DNA of 64,000 bases from Lumnitzera littorea (GCA_024138015.1 JAMXBB010000011.1:79922316-79986315), one strand, 5' to 3'. Counted from the stretch's first letter, positions 23,096 through 34,850 are shown. Notes: generated from the letters alone by a model not told the origin. Numbers and translations are program-made.

Positions 23096-23503
23096 ATGGT
23101 GAAGTTCCTCAAGCCCAACAAGGCTGTAATCGTCCTCCAAGGCCGTTTCGCCGGCCGCAAAGCCGTAATCGTCCGTAACTTCGATGACGGCACGCGCGAC
23201 CGTCCTTATGGGCACTGTTTGGTTGCGGGAATTAAAAAGTACCCGCGCAAGGTGATCAAGAAGGACTCAGCCAAGAAGCAGGCGAAGAAGTCGCGTGTGA
23301 AGGCATTCGTGAAGGTGGTGAATTACCAGCACGTGATGCCCACGCGGTACACCCTGGACGTGGACTTGAAGGAGGTGGTTACTGCGGATTCCTTCCAGAG
23401 TAAGGATAAGAAAGTAGCCGCGTGTAAGGATATCAAGAAGAGGTTCGAGGAGAGGTTCAAGACGGGGAAGAATAGGTGGTTTTTCACAAAGCTTAGGTTT
23501 TGA
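23096..23503 (+). CDS. RPL27: 60S ribosomal protein L27 (eL27), cytosolic
   Basis: Structural protein of the large cytosolic ribosomal subunit. The single uninterrupted frame encodes 135 residues, the standard plant length. It opens MVKFLKPNKAVIVLQGRFAG, a KOW-type RNA-binding fold (residues about 5-40), continues with the basic run KKYPRKVIKKDSAKKQAKKS (about 47-66) and ends with the conserved KTGKNRWFFTKLRF tail. The start is the first ATG after the GA-rich leader. GC content and codon use are clearly higher and more ordered than in the surrounding DNA. The promoter has the site II and telo-box pattern expected for co-regulated ribosomal protein genes. No sign of damage; an expressed retrocopy cannot be excluded because it is intronless, but known plant eL27 genes are also typically intronless in the coding region. 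Confidence 0.98.
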   Translation: MVKFLKPNKAVIVLQGRFAGRKAVIVRNFDDGTRDRPYGHCLVAGIKKYPRKVIKKDSAKKQAKKSRVKAFVKVVNYQHVMPTRYTLDVDLKEVVTADSFQSKDKKVAACKDIKKRFEERFKTGKNRWFFTKLRF

Positions 23504-23529
23504 TGAAACCCTAATACTGTTCTTTTGCC

Positions 23530-23557
<28 letters not shown>
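23530..23557 (+). repeat. (GA)n tract just after the RPL27 stop codon
   Basis: About 13 GA units beginning 27 bases after the stop, within the likely 3' untranslated region. Similar in length and unit to the tract in the 5' leader. Confidence 0.9.
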
Positions 23558-23560
<3 letters not shown>

Positions 23561-23844
23561 TGAGGTTTTTTGTTTTTTATTTTTATTATTGCTATTGTTT
23601 TTGAAATAGGATCACGTCCGGAATTTCCTGAGGCTGAAAGCTGAAGCTGAAGGTGGGCTTTTAAGATTTCATTTTCTATGGTTTCGCTCCGTTTCGTTTA
23701 CATAGTTTCGTGTTTTGTAATAACATTAATTTTTCTATCTTTCGTACTAATTTTGTGTGTTCTGGTATATGAATGATTGTGTCGTGATATCTACGTCGTG
23801 AAAAGATAGAATTTCCATTTCCAATAATGTGGTGTTCCGGTATT

Positions 23845-23936
23845 CCAGCCAGCCACATTCTGCTGAATGTTTAATACGGTCCCGATTATTTGCCTACCCA
23901 TTACATAAGTTTCAGTTGCAGAATGTGTCTGGCTGG
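23845..23936. other. Strong inverted repeat downstream of RPL27
   Basis: Positions 23845-23863 (CCAGCCAGCCACATTCTGC) and 23918-23936 (GCAGAATGTGTCTGGCTGG) are complementary at 18 of 19 places, separated by 54 bases. The transcript would fold into a hairpin of microRNA-precursor size. I do not recognise either arm as a known microRNA. It could also be a fragment of a palindromic DNA transposon or part of a long RPL27 3' region. Confidence 0.5.
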
Positions 23937-24324
23937 GGTAATGAATTGGACTGTGGGGTCGATACGTTTTCTGCGGGTTATCTGCTTTCTAGCACGGAAT
24001 TGGGTTCTCATTCTCATGTTACTTCTCTCTTTTTAGGGAATGACTTATTCGTGTTCTCTTTCTCTACTAGTTAGAGGATTTCATGTCGCAACGCATCTCT
24101 TTCAATTTTTACATATCGTTTTGTTGCTTGATGATATTGAATTTTGTTGTTGAGAGTATTAATTGGTGAAGTCTGCTGTTGGGGAAGAATTTGCTTGACT
24201 TCCATCCATCAAGTGACTGTTGCGTTACATTGTTAGTAGCAACTACAATATTTAGAGACACTCTATAAGTTTGGATAAAGTTTGCAATTGGTTCCATTAG
24301 GGACTGGCTGTATTGGTGACAATA

Positions 24325-24505
24325 GAGGTGCTTGCAATGAATAGAAATTTTGGTTTCCTGTTTAGTTATAACTTATAATCTATATTCTATGCAGACTAGT
24401 TCATATGCAAGTGCATTAGCGATCCATGGAGGTGCTTGCATTGGATAAAGACTTGTTTTCCTTTCCTGTCTAGTTATAATCCATATGGACTACTTCATAT
24501 GCAAA
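24325..24505 (+). repeat. Diverged tandem duplication, unit about 100 bp
   Basis: Copy 1 (about 24325-24415) and copy 2 (about 24430-24505) share GAGGTGCTTGCA, TTTCCTGT.TAGTTATAA and GACTA.TTCATATGCAA in the same order. Non-coding. Confidence 0.6.
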
Positions 24506-27500
24506 ATTTCTGTTCAAAATGTGTTAATTAAATGTTGGTGTGACAGCCGAATGAATGGTGATCCATTTCGATTGGCGGGATTATGGCCAAGTGAAGAATT
24601 AGATTAGATGGTGTTATTGACTTGGCTTGTTCATTCATTTGGTGCACTAATATTCTTATGCATTTAGACACTTGTGTCAATGAAATCTTTTTAGTTCATG
24701 AAAAATTAGCTGCTATGGACTGTGTTCGATGCTTGCTTCGCCATGTCATGATATGGATATTAGGCAATATAGCAGTCTATATGGAAGATAATTAACTTTT
24801 CTTCTAGGAAAAATGACTTTCTATTGTTGTTTTATTTCGAGTATTACCAATCCTAAAACCGGTTTCAATGATTTGCCATATATACGCGTTGTTCTTATGT
24901 AGCACTTGTTGTTTAATGATGATTTATAAAACCTTGTCTGCATTTTGAGAATGTTTTAATTTTACGAAGATCTTTAAAACTAGTGTTACATTTCGAGTCT
25001 GATTTCTCATCGATGATCAAGAGTATTTTAAACCTTGCTTTCTGTTCGTGGAAAATTCATCGAATAGTGGCTAAGGTCAAGACTCTATCTGCATGTTTTG
25101 TTCATGTCGATTTTCTTTCTTTTTTACTTTTTCTTTTTTTTTTTTTTCATGTCGATTTTATTTCAATAAAATAGGAAAGAAGAATGCGAGTGCTAATTAG
25201 ATTACATTCCCGGTGAAAAGGGGATGGGAATTGAATTTAGGATGGTTGCATCCCCATTTCCTTTTGTTTCCCTATTATTTTATTGGGGGACACTTCCCAT
25301 AGACTAATTATTGCTTATTTGATAAATTTTTTATCTTTAGGAAAAGAAAGGAAAAATGTTTATTTGCTTTTTACATTTTAGTATTTGTATTTTAATTGGA
25401 TTTTGATGTTTTTGTTAGTAGGAAAATTAATGTCCATAACATTTTTCTTTTGCCTGTATGTACTTCAATTTGATTCCATTCTGTCATCTATAATTTAATT
25501 TTAATTACATATTGTTGTCTAACCACTAATTTGTGAAAAAAATGGAATTTAAATTTGTATCGAAAATTTCAACAGTGTGTAATTTCAAGAAAGTTTATAT
25601 TGTTAGAAAGTTTATGACATGTATTTTCTTGGAAAATAAAATCTAACACGTATCACGAGATAGGCTATATTAGGTCAAATTTCAAAAGGGTCATAACTCG
25701 TAAATTTGGGGGGGGGGGGGTGTCAAATCGCCGCATGGTGTGAATATTTGGACTTTAACATAAATGACACTCCCATATGGTATTATTTTGTCGCATCTCC
25801 ATGTCTCGATAGTAGGAGTAACTTTCTACAAATTTTGCAATTCCGATCATGTGGTTGCAAACGCAGCCGCTGGAAAACTTGTGCTACTCCTCTTTACGAG
25901 GCAAGCTGGCCTTACTTTTCAGTATTTTCTTTTTATATTTTGAAAATTTACATGATAAATGGTAAAAATTACGAAACTTAGAATAGAATTACGCTATATA
26001 TGAATTTTTTAGAAAAATAAAGAAGAGTTAAAAAATATAGGAGAATTTTTTTAGCGTGAATGTTGTACCCGAGTTTTATCCCTTATTATAATTAACTATT
26101 AAAGTTTTAAAGTGACAATTTAGTATCCGAATGTTGCATATTTTTCAATTAGTTATCTCCAAATTTTGCTCATTCTTATAGTTAACTACTTCAACTATGT
26201 ACTATAAATGACCTTATAAAGTTTGTTAATAATAAATTAATACTTTTAAATACAAACATCGATAAAGTTTAGATATCAAATATGATATTCACCTTTTATA
26301 AAATAAAGAATTGTTAAGGTAAAAGTACTTTTCAATATCATTTATGAAGGTATTCTTTCTATATTCTTATTTTCTTCTTTGTCTTCATCCAAGCAAGAAA
26401 AGTGGCCAATTCCTTCCTTGCACTTTCTTTTGCCTTTTAATTCTTTCCTTTATTTTCTTTCCATCATGATACTTCTCTTTATTCTAACATTGTGGTAGAT
26501 GTACCATATGTCTTTATACACATTTTAAATTAAAGTATTTGCTAAGGCCATCCTAGTGATATGAACATTGGTTACTAAAAAGATGGATTAGGTTCAAATC
26601 ATTTCCCTCTTAAGTTGTAATATAATTATTTGAAAGAAAAAAAAAATGGAAGCATCTACACGTTTGTTTGCAAAAAAAAAAAAAAAAAAAATACAATTTG
26701 TCATCACATTATATGGAATAATTCTGCACATGACTCAAGTTTAAAATAAATTTAGGAAATTTGATTGGCTTTTGGTATAAATATAGTTAGCTTATAATGC
26801 TTTATTTTTTTGAATAAATATTTGCGTTGCATAATATTTTAATTCTCTATTTAAAGGAAACTTATATATCATCAATAGGGTCCGGCTAATAGAGATAAAT
26901 TGGATTAGGCTTCACTCGAAGTGAAAATAAGCCTGCAAAACAATACACATAAGAAGCACTAAGGTGTTGTCTAACATAACCATTCTAATATTTAAAAAAA
27001 ACAAGTATTGGAGAAAGAGAGTAAGAACATAAGGGAGCTTGTGCGTTGTGTGCTCAGGGAAGTTAAGGTGATTTACCATTGGTGTGCTTCATCTATTTAT
27101 AGGGTGAAACTAGTGAGAATCTAGGAGCACATCCTGCATGTTGATCGGTTCATTAAGTTTGGGAAGTAAGGGTCATGTTATCATGTCCGTATGTTAGATG
27201 AATTTTGTTGTTGATTGAGGTTTAGGTCCTTACTCATCAACATATTCCTGTTATGGCCATCCTAATGTGACCGTCCTTGGGTGTAGTGAGAACTGAGTAG
27301 CAACCAACTAAGACCAAGTGACTCTTAGTATAGGATGGGTATAAGGTAGAACGGGTTGGTCAATGGAAGAATCACTACGATTATGACCTAAATAGGTTGG
27401 CTTAAAGTTTGATGAGGTTGATATGGATGTAAGAGATCTATATCCAAAATCTCTAACTAATAATATATTACCTTGCTTCAATAAAAGAAAGATCAATCTA

Positions 27501-28058
27501 CTCATCATAATAAGAATCGCCAAGTCCAATTCTAATCTTCTAGTTGTTTTACTTCAATCCAATGACTAATAAAACATCTTGTTAATTTGTTACACAACAC
27601 CATAATTGAATGGATTTTTTTTAGTTTAAAAAGATGATTAAATGACTTAATTAATCCAATAATCCAACACTATCTCTATTAGAAACCATCACCTTCCTGA
27701 TAACATGCGTACGTTCTTTTGACCAAGACATGCTTACTTGTAAGAAGGAAAATGTTAACATAAACTCAACTAATTAAACCCTAAAATTTATAGAAATCTC
27801 TACAAGCCATTTTCTCAGAAACTTGCGGTGTAGTAATCCTCATTTCTTCACTCTTCTATTTAATTGTAATTAAAAATGCCATGCAAAATCTTTGATCATA
27901 GATGCGTTTTCTTTCCAACTAGGAACTAAAGTTATTCATGACTTACCTTAATCATTTATGAGAGAATCTAATTCTAAAATATTTGCATTTTGGGAGGCAG
28001 ACATATGAATGAAAGAGAATTATCAAAAATTTTCTAACATGGAGTTTAATTTTCACGA

Positions 28059-28664
28059 TTAAGTGCAATTACATGTGTATTCTGAAATCGTTTGATTATT
28101 CTCTAAACTCGAACCATGAGTACTACTAAAATCGTCTTCAATTTCTTGATCTTCTCCGTAATTGCTACTAAATGCATCTTCAGCTTCATGATCTTGTGTA
28201 TTATTACTGGGTTCAACAAAATCTGCTCTTATAAGAAAGAATTCAGCAACGATAAGCAGTGGTGAAATACTACCACCACGTAGCTCACTTGGTGCAACAT
28301 CCCAAAAATCCTCAAACCTCTTCACAAGAACGTCACATAATGCAGATGTCAATTGATCCAGAGTAACCATCCTTGCCAACCCGGAAACGGTTTTACAAAA
28401 GAAGAGCTTTCGACGCGACGGAAGCGAAAGAACATGCGGCGGCGGAATGTCAAAGGCGAGGATTCGGCTAGGAAGAGAAACATCATGGACTAAATCGGCA
28501 TAGTGTTCAAAATATTCAATATCCATGCTGTCCATGCCCATGCTATCGTTCATGGTATTGAGAATATGAAGATTTCTTTGATGTAAACGAATTTCAAGAA
28601 TGCTTGTACCGTTCGTTTTAGGGCAAGCTCGCATGGACATTCCAAGCTCGAATTTTTGATCCAT
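28059..28664 (-). CDS. Unassigned 201-residue protein (possible intronless plant gene or fragment)
   Basis: I do not recognise this protein with confidence. The frame opens with an ATG at 28664 and runs 201 codons, far longer than chance frames nearby. The middle (residues about 60-145) looks like folded protein: LPSRILAFDIPPP, then SLPSRRKLFFCKTVSGLARM, then LTSALCDVLVKRFEDFWDVAPSEL. The C-terminus (about 150-190) is acidic with repeated EDAFSSNYGEDQEIEDDFSS. No signal peptide or membrane span is seen. The style recalls the N-terminal part of intronless plant RING-H2 ubiquitin ligases, but no Cys/His RING is present here or just downstream, so that is only a guess. No TATA box was found close upstream. 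It may be a truncated gene copy. Confidence 0.5.
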   Translation of the reverse strand: MDQKFELGMSMRACPKTNGTSILEIRLHQRNLHILNTMNDSMGMDSMDIEYFEHYADLVHDVSLPSRILAFDIPPPHVLSLPSRRKLFFCKTVSGLARMVTLDQLTSALCDVLVKRFEDFWDVAPSELRGGSISPLLIVAEFFLIRADFVEPSNNTQDHEAEDAFSSNYGEDQEIEDDFSSTHGSSLENNQTISEYTCNCT

Positions 28665-29049
28665 TTATTGATTGTGTGTTGATCCGAAAGATGATCTTGA
28701 GGCTTGTATTATGTGCTAATTGGCAATTGCTAGGTGTTTGTATTAATCATCTCGTTTTGGAAAGTACAGAAATACCATTATATATCTGCTGTTATTTGTT
28801 GGTTGCTGAAGTCAATGGATACCTAACAAATTTCGAGGTACATGAATTGGTAAATATTTTTAATTCACCTGATAATTAGAAATAATAATTGGAATCAAAC
28901 ATGTACACATATCAATGATCTAAACAGATATATATTTATTACTAAGATATAAACTTGTAAATACACTTCCTTATGTTTTCACGCTTAACCCCTTTTTTTC
29001 TTTTTAATTAAGTTTAGACTCCATTAAAGCTATAGAAGAAATACATTTT

Positions 29050-32000
29050 GATATTCTATATGGCCATCCTTGGGCGATGTTGACTGCATTTCATTTTTTT
29101 ACATAAAAAGCCTCATAAGCACATTTTGAGTCCAATGGCTCGATGAATCCTTGCTGAAGGAGTTTTTGGCATTCTTATCCTATAAGTAGGAAATGTTTTG
29201 GATTCATACATGAACGATTGGCCTTGATGTCTTCATTTTTCTTGAACATGAGCTTTACAAAGAATTCTTCATTCTTCCATAATGGATAATCACACCTTTT
29301 AAGTAATTTATTATGATTTTCTGCACGACTTTCTTGTCTCAGTTTCCTTGTGATATCTAGGGTAGTTAATCCTTTGATGGTATGGAACTTTGGGATGTTG
29401 GAATAAGGTTTGTTGTATTTCTTATACCTAATACTATTAGATTAAATCTTTAATTCTTGTAGTTTCGAGAGAATATCCCAACTGATCACAATATCCTTGT
29501 TGGATAATGGGGAACCACGAAGTGTGGTTATGATCAAAGAACCTAGGAAGAATTGAATTTTAATAGGTTTACTTTTTAGGTAAATCTTAAATTCTTCATT
29601 TGATGCTGTGGGGTTCGGGATGTTCTCTGTGGCTTCCCAGTCAATGAATGCAATCATGAGGATCGGTCTTGTATCTTGTTGGTAAGAACATGAATAAGGT
29701 CATGATGAGTTTGTAGTGTGCTCTTAATCTCTTCCTGAATAATTTCTTCTATTGGAGTTAGATCGAGTAAGATTCATCTCCAGAATATAGCTAGTCTAGG
29801 CTAAAGACTTCTGACCTCTGAGAAAACTTAGAGGATAAATAGAGTTTTCTCTAGGATTTCCTTTTCGGCTAAGAATAATGAGTCAAGATCATCATCTTAG
29901 TCAATTTGAATTCTTATTTTCTTGCCAATTTCTTGGATCATTTTTTATGATCCTTTGTTTGGACACCATTTAGCATAATGGCCCATTTTGCCTCCAAGAA
30001 AACAACAGAAGAATTTTTCGCTTTACCTTCTTCTCAAAATGCTTCCATTTAGTTGATTTCCTTCTTCTCCTCAATTTATAAGCCTTTTCGTGGTACAATA
30101 CTTTTGAAATGCGTTTTTATCTTGGAGGAACAACTGCAATATCTATCAGAGTATCTACATTTTATAAGTAAACTTGGTCTTTTGCATACATTGTCAAGAT
30201 CTTTCCTCATTTAATATAGTCTTTTAATATTTTCCTTTTTTCACACATCTCATAAATGATAAGGAGTAGTGTTTCTTGAATTTCTCCAACAAGAACATAA
30301 ATGATTCTATATTTTCTTAGTTTAAGAATCTCTCTGTTCCCTTAGCTAAGACCTACGGGATAGAGGGCAGAAATCCTGGCTCCAGAGAATAAACTGCTCA
30401 AAGGTGGCAAAACAATTGAACCATTCTTTTATAGTACAAGTCTAGGTCCTTATTTTTCGAAGGAGCAACACTTTTGTTTAAAGAACTTCTTTCTCTTCAC
30501 TTCCTATGAGTCCTTAAGATTTCCTCTCAAGAATTGGTGCAATGTTTTGATTGTCTGATTGAAATCTGTCTAGAGTAAGAAGATTAGTTGGTCCCTTTCA
30601 AACACCATGGACCCACCAATACTTTAGGATACAAATAAGCTTGAAAATAAACTATGTTGTTAATACTTCAAAGTGGCTTGGCCGTGTCAATGCCCTTATT
30701 GTCAGCCTCAATTGAAACTCCTAGAGTACCTCTGGCCGTTTCAAATAAGGAAGATCATCAATATAAAGGTAGTGTTACCCTTGGATAGCTTCCATTTTGT
30801 TGTGGTTGGCCTTGGATTGTACGTTTCAGAGTATATGTCTTCTTTAATACTTCTTACTATTAGGATTGTGGCATGTCACTTGATCTTCGTGAGCTTTCAA
30901 GGCTGGATGGAACTGTGTTCATCATTTGAACCAGTTGCATAACTTGAATCCGATTCTGAATCAATGTTATCATCTAACTCTTGGTTTCTTCATCAAAAGT
31001 GCTTTTTGATCTAGATGGAGGAGTTGAGATAGATGTCTAGTTGTCTTCCTTTATGTTTGAATGGATTATAGCAACTTTTAAGAATTGTGCACCCTCGTAT
31101 TGTTTAAGGAAGTTTTGGTAGGATCATTTTCTTCTTGTTGTTTGACCATGAAAATCTCTAGTCCCTAATTAGCACCTATCATGTCGTCATCGCTACCTAA
31201 ACTTTGAGTTTAGTAGGGATCTTATGGGAGTAGAACATCCAGATTTTTGCCTGGCGTTGGAGATGACCTTATCTTTCTCCTTGATTTCCTTTGGCTACCT
31301 CCATTTCCCTTATTTAATCCCTTAATTTGATAATGCTTTTTCTGGAAACCCTATGTCCTTCTTTAGAAAAGGATATTAGAGTTCTTCTAGGTTTTTCTAT
31401 CTCAACATCAATAGCAAGAGTGAATAAATCAAATCGAAAAGGTAGACCCTTTTGTTCAACTTCAAGAATTTCAATCTGGGCTTTCATCTTTTTTATTTTA
31501 GATTCCTTTTGTTCTACAAATTATCCTAGTATGATTCTTGTACTCAAAATTAGCCCTTTTGACCTCACTTAATCTCTTTTGGAGGACGGTTACCATTTGC
31601 GGGTAGTCATCTACTTTCTTTTCTACAGTAGATAACCTTTGTTGAAGATTTTCTATATTGGACCCTATTTTCTTGAGCATTCTGCTCTAGGCCAAAGCAT
31701 TATCTATCTACCAATTTAGGATAGCTTCTAATACACTGCCCTTTTTCTAGTTTCCCTATACATCCCTATCTGTGGAATCTCTGATCTTAAGTATGTGCCG
31801 ATATTGTTCTACTTGATATTCTCAGTCATTCTCATCATGAAAGGGCTTTTAAGAATCCCTTCTGCTTTCTAGGCATTTTAGACGAGGTCATTCAGACATT
31901 CTCCAATATAGATTCCTCCAAAATCCATTAATTCCTGATCCTCGTCATCGTCCTTTTTCCTTTTAGTTGACAGTCAATTCTTTTCTACCCATCTCATGCT

Positions 32001-32230
32001 TGACTATAAATTCTTTAATTATAGGGAAGAATTCCATATTTTATGGGAATTGCTAATGCATGAGTTTCTGTTTATCTCGAATCTAGTCTGGGTGATCCTT
32101 TCTAGATTTTTCATCTCATAAAGGGACTCTTTCGGTGGGTCAAAAGGATCCGAAGAAATATTATGATTTGAGGAGGAGTTAGATTCTTTTTTCTTTGAGT
32201 CTCATATAAGATTATATATAGCTAACGTCC
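29050..32230 (-). mobile_element. Endogenous caulimovirid (plant pararetrovirus) relic
   Basis: Reading the minus strand from high to low coordinates, pieces appear in the order of a caulimovirid polyprotein. First is a coiled-coil segment (about 31680-31498, with IENLQQRLSTVEKK). Next is a Ser-rich stretch and capsid-like region. A CCHC zinc knuckle follows at about 30010-29970, whose second cysteine is replaced by glycine (CFLGGKMGHYAKWC). Then comes a protease-like piece (about 29657-29442) and the start of the reverse transcriptase (about 29290-29095, with PLWKNEEFFVKL and FIEPLDSKCAYEAFYV). There are many in-frame stops and frame changes, and the catalytic part of RT and the RNase H are absent. 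The RT opening fits endogenous florendovirus/petuvirus-type sequences better than Ty3/gypsy. It is a dead, truncated integration; it cannot make a virus. Confidence 0.7.
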
Positions 32231-33489
32231 AAGTAAATAATTGAATGGTTAAAAATATTTTCCAATTACTTCTGAAAATACTCCATTTATATTTCTACTA
32301 TTCTCTTCCTTTCTATATGAACAAGAAAAGACGGTAATTCCTTTGTTCCATGCTTAATTTTTACCTTTAATATTTTCCTCTTTCTTTCTGCCTTGATTCT
32401 TCCCTTTATGCTAACATAATATTACATGTACTATATGACCTTATACAACTTTTAAAATGGTTCCATTAAAAAATTTTTGACATCCTGAAAAATATTCTGC
32501 ATCCCTCCCTTTTAATTTAAAAAAAAAAGGAGAAAATATAAAGACATGAATGAATCATGCCTGTCCATACAAAAATTCTTCACCATTACCTCTCAAAGAT
32601 GAAGAAAACACTTAGAATAAACACCAAGCTAGATTATTTTGCATCAATGGGTTCTCTAGGTTTACGCACGCGCCCACATATACATATATATTGGTTTTTC
32701 ACCTTTTTTTTTCTTTTATAAAAAGTATCTAGACGATTCAAAAGTAAGTGAGTCTAAAATTTAAGATTTATATAGAGAAATGATTTTTTTTTTTATTCAA
32801 TTTCTTGTAAAGATCAAACCTACATTATTCGATATGAGAAAAAAATTATAGAGAAATGGTCTCAATTGGTTCATCTCATGTAAAAAAAAAAAGATCTAAA
32901 TCTGTTGAGTACGTGTTTAACAACTTGGATTGATAAATTCCTTTTGTTTGGGTTTCTACCGACAAATCCTAAGCCTAAACACACCCAGGATATTCCAAGT
33001 GATGCGAATTTCCAATTAAAGCCATTTCTACAGCTCATATGTGGGGAAAGGAGACCCCCTATATTCTTGAATTATTAAAGGATGTTTAGAAGTTTCGTCT
33101 AAAGGTCAGGTTGTTGGGTTGGCTTTCCTATCTAGTGGGACTACTTACTCCGTGATAATCATCACGGACTCGTCTCCACTTTACCAAACCAATGATTTAG
33201 TCGCCATTTTGTCGACATGGGTCTGTATTCTTGGCTATTTCGATATGACAAATATTTGCTATTCCAAGTTTTTTATCTCGAATATATTTCTACGAATCAC
33301 ATGTAGATACTTGTATTGATGGAATAAATTTTTATAATTATTTATTAATTCTTTTTGCAGATGTTTGTATTTGATTTATAAAAACGCGTCAAAATGAAAA
33401 TTTTAGTGCACTATATATTTATCCCTTTGATATTGCTCTATGCTTTGCTTTTGATTATTCCTTTCTCTTCCACCACATTTGAAAAGGAT
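32231..33489. other. AT-rich spacer
   Basis: No gene recognised. The segment about 33060-33320 is less AT-rich and contains a short perfect palindromic stem, CCGTGAT-AATC-ATCACGG (33151-33168). It might be part of the neighbouring plastid-derived block, but I could not identify it. Confidence 0.4.
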
Positions 33490-33554
33490 TCATAACATTG
33501 AAGCTTAAGGTTTGTCGATCTATGTTTTTTTAGATTACAATAACAAAAATAGTG

Positions 33555-33594
33555 AGTATGGTAGAAAGATTCATATATTTCTTTCTACCATACT
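33555..33594 (-). terminator. Perfect 14-bp stem-loop downstream of the psbM copy
   Basis: AGTATGGTAGAAAG (33555-33568) is perfectly complementary to CTTTCTACCATACT (33581-33594), with a 12-base loop. It lies about 145 bases after the psbM stop on the psbM strand. Plastid 3' ends commonly carry such stem-loops for RNA stability. In the nucleus it is probably just a relic. Confidence 0.6.
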
Positions 33595-33739
33595 ATCGGA
33601 TCTCATAGAGTACTATAGCGCTGATTGTAGTCTGCTCATTTCGTCATTTAATTTAAGTTTAGACGAGAGACTCAAATCTTTTTTATTTCTTTTATTTCGC
33701 CAATCATTGACTAAGAAAATAAATCAAGTTTGATTCCAA

Positions 33740-33844
33740 TCATTCACTTTGACTGACTGTTTTTACGTATGTTATAAGTAAAAAAGCAGTAAGAACTAGA
33801 ATGAAGAGTGCAGTAGCAATAAATGCGAGAATATTTACATCCAT
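33740..33844 (-). pseudogene. psbM: Nuclear copy of plastid psbM (photosystem II reaction centre protein M)
   Basis: The frame encodes 34 residues, exactly the psbM length, opening MDVNILAFIATALFILV and ending KTVSQSE. In the plastid this is a single-helix subunit at the photosystem II dimer interface. The hydrophobic helix (residues about 5-26) is intact and no stop or frameshift interrupts it. Compared with the plastid consensus as I remember it there are about five changes (Glu2 to Asp, Pro18 to Leu, Ile25 to Thr, and two at the C-terminus). No transit peptide or nuclear promoter is attached, so it is called a non-functional nuclear copy despite the open frame. Confidence 0.8.
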
Positions 33845-34290
33845 AATCTCATTGTTTTTTATTTGGCAATAACTCGGGATTTAATCCCATAGAGATGATA
33901 AATCTTTCGCCTATAAATTCAATGGGATGAATTACACCTTGATGATATTGAATCAAATCAATATCATGAATAACAATATCGAAGCTTTCTTTGATATAGA
34001 TTCACTATTCCTTATACATACATACGAAATAGACTAGAAATCGTGTACAAGGAATGAAATCTCCCTACTGATTTATGATAAATGAATGGGAGAAAGATCC
34101 CTGGATAAGATCCTTGTCCCTTACCTTGCATCCTTTTTTACTGGGTAAAATTGTTCGAACCCTTCTTATTTTATTTATTTTTAATAGGTTGTTTAAGTTT
34201 GACGAGAATAATATTCTACCACTAGCAATTCATTTATTTTCAAACAGATCCATTTATTTGATTATGTAGATAAGGGGTTTGATCAGTAAA

Positions 34291-34850
34291 TCAAGGAAGT
34301 TAATCAACTAACCGAATTGAGTTAAATGAAATATTGAAGGAGAGAAAAAGGTTAAAAAGTATTTTCTTTTTTCTTTTCTTTTGCCAAAAGTTAAGCATTT
34401 TCAAACCAAAAAAAAAAAGAAAGAAAGAAAGAAAGAAAGAAGAAGAAGAAAGAACAAAGTAGGCCAGGACAAATATGATGTGGTGAGCCGAGCTAATCAA
34501 ACTATTATATGTATATGCCAATAGATTTAGATCATCTCCATTTTTTTACTTTTAATTTTTCTTAATTTGCAAATCTATGATTGGTTATTTATAATTTTTA
34601 GAATACTTATGATGTCATCATAATTCATGAGGTCATCTTTTTCTTCATATTAACCATTAATTACATATGATAGCATCATAGAAAAGTAAAGTAAGGCAAA
34701 TTGAGAAGAGGTATAAACATCAAGGCTCATCTCATCAAAGATTAATAACAGCAAATAAGATGGGAGATCCAAAATAAGAATTTATAAATCAATCTCTAAA
34801 TTCATGAACATAAAATTCAAATTAAATTCAAATTAAATCTGGACCATTTC
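34291..34850. other. Spacer with a GAAA microsatellite
   Basis: AT-rich with no gene. A run of GAAA and GAA units covers about 34417-34453. Confidence 0.6.

Larger units (their letters stand above)
23558..28058. other. Gene-poor spacer
   Basis: Apart from the inverted repeat at 23845-23936 and a decayed duplication at 24325-24505 (two copies starting GAGGTGCTTGCA and ending TTCATATGCAA), nothing is recognised. Near 25706-25720 is a G homopolymer (about 13 G). About 26880-27310 reads like retroelement leader or LTR sequence on the minus strand, with a TATAAATAG motif at about 27092-27100 on that strand, but no coding domain or paired LTR was found. Confidence 0.45.
33490..34290. other. Nuclear insertion of plastid DNA (NUPT) around psbM
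   Basis: The block holds a psbM reading frame (33740-33844, minus), a psbM-like 3' stem-loop (33555-33594), and about 440 bases on the upstream side of psbM that read like the psbM-trnD spacer of plastid genomes. It lies between typical nuclear repeats (a caulimovirid relic and an LTR element), so it is a plastid-to-nucleus transfer and not plastid contamination of the assembly. Ends are approximate; trnD itself was not found. Divergence of the psbM product from the plastid consensus argues for an old insertion. Confidence 0.75.

Noticed and set aside
22856..23215. 119-codon minus-strand frame over the RPL27 start
   Set aside because: Antisense shadow of the RPL27 promoter and coding sequence; the GA tract reads as repeated Leu-Ser.
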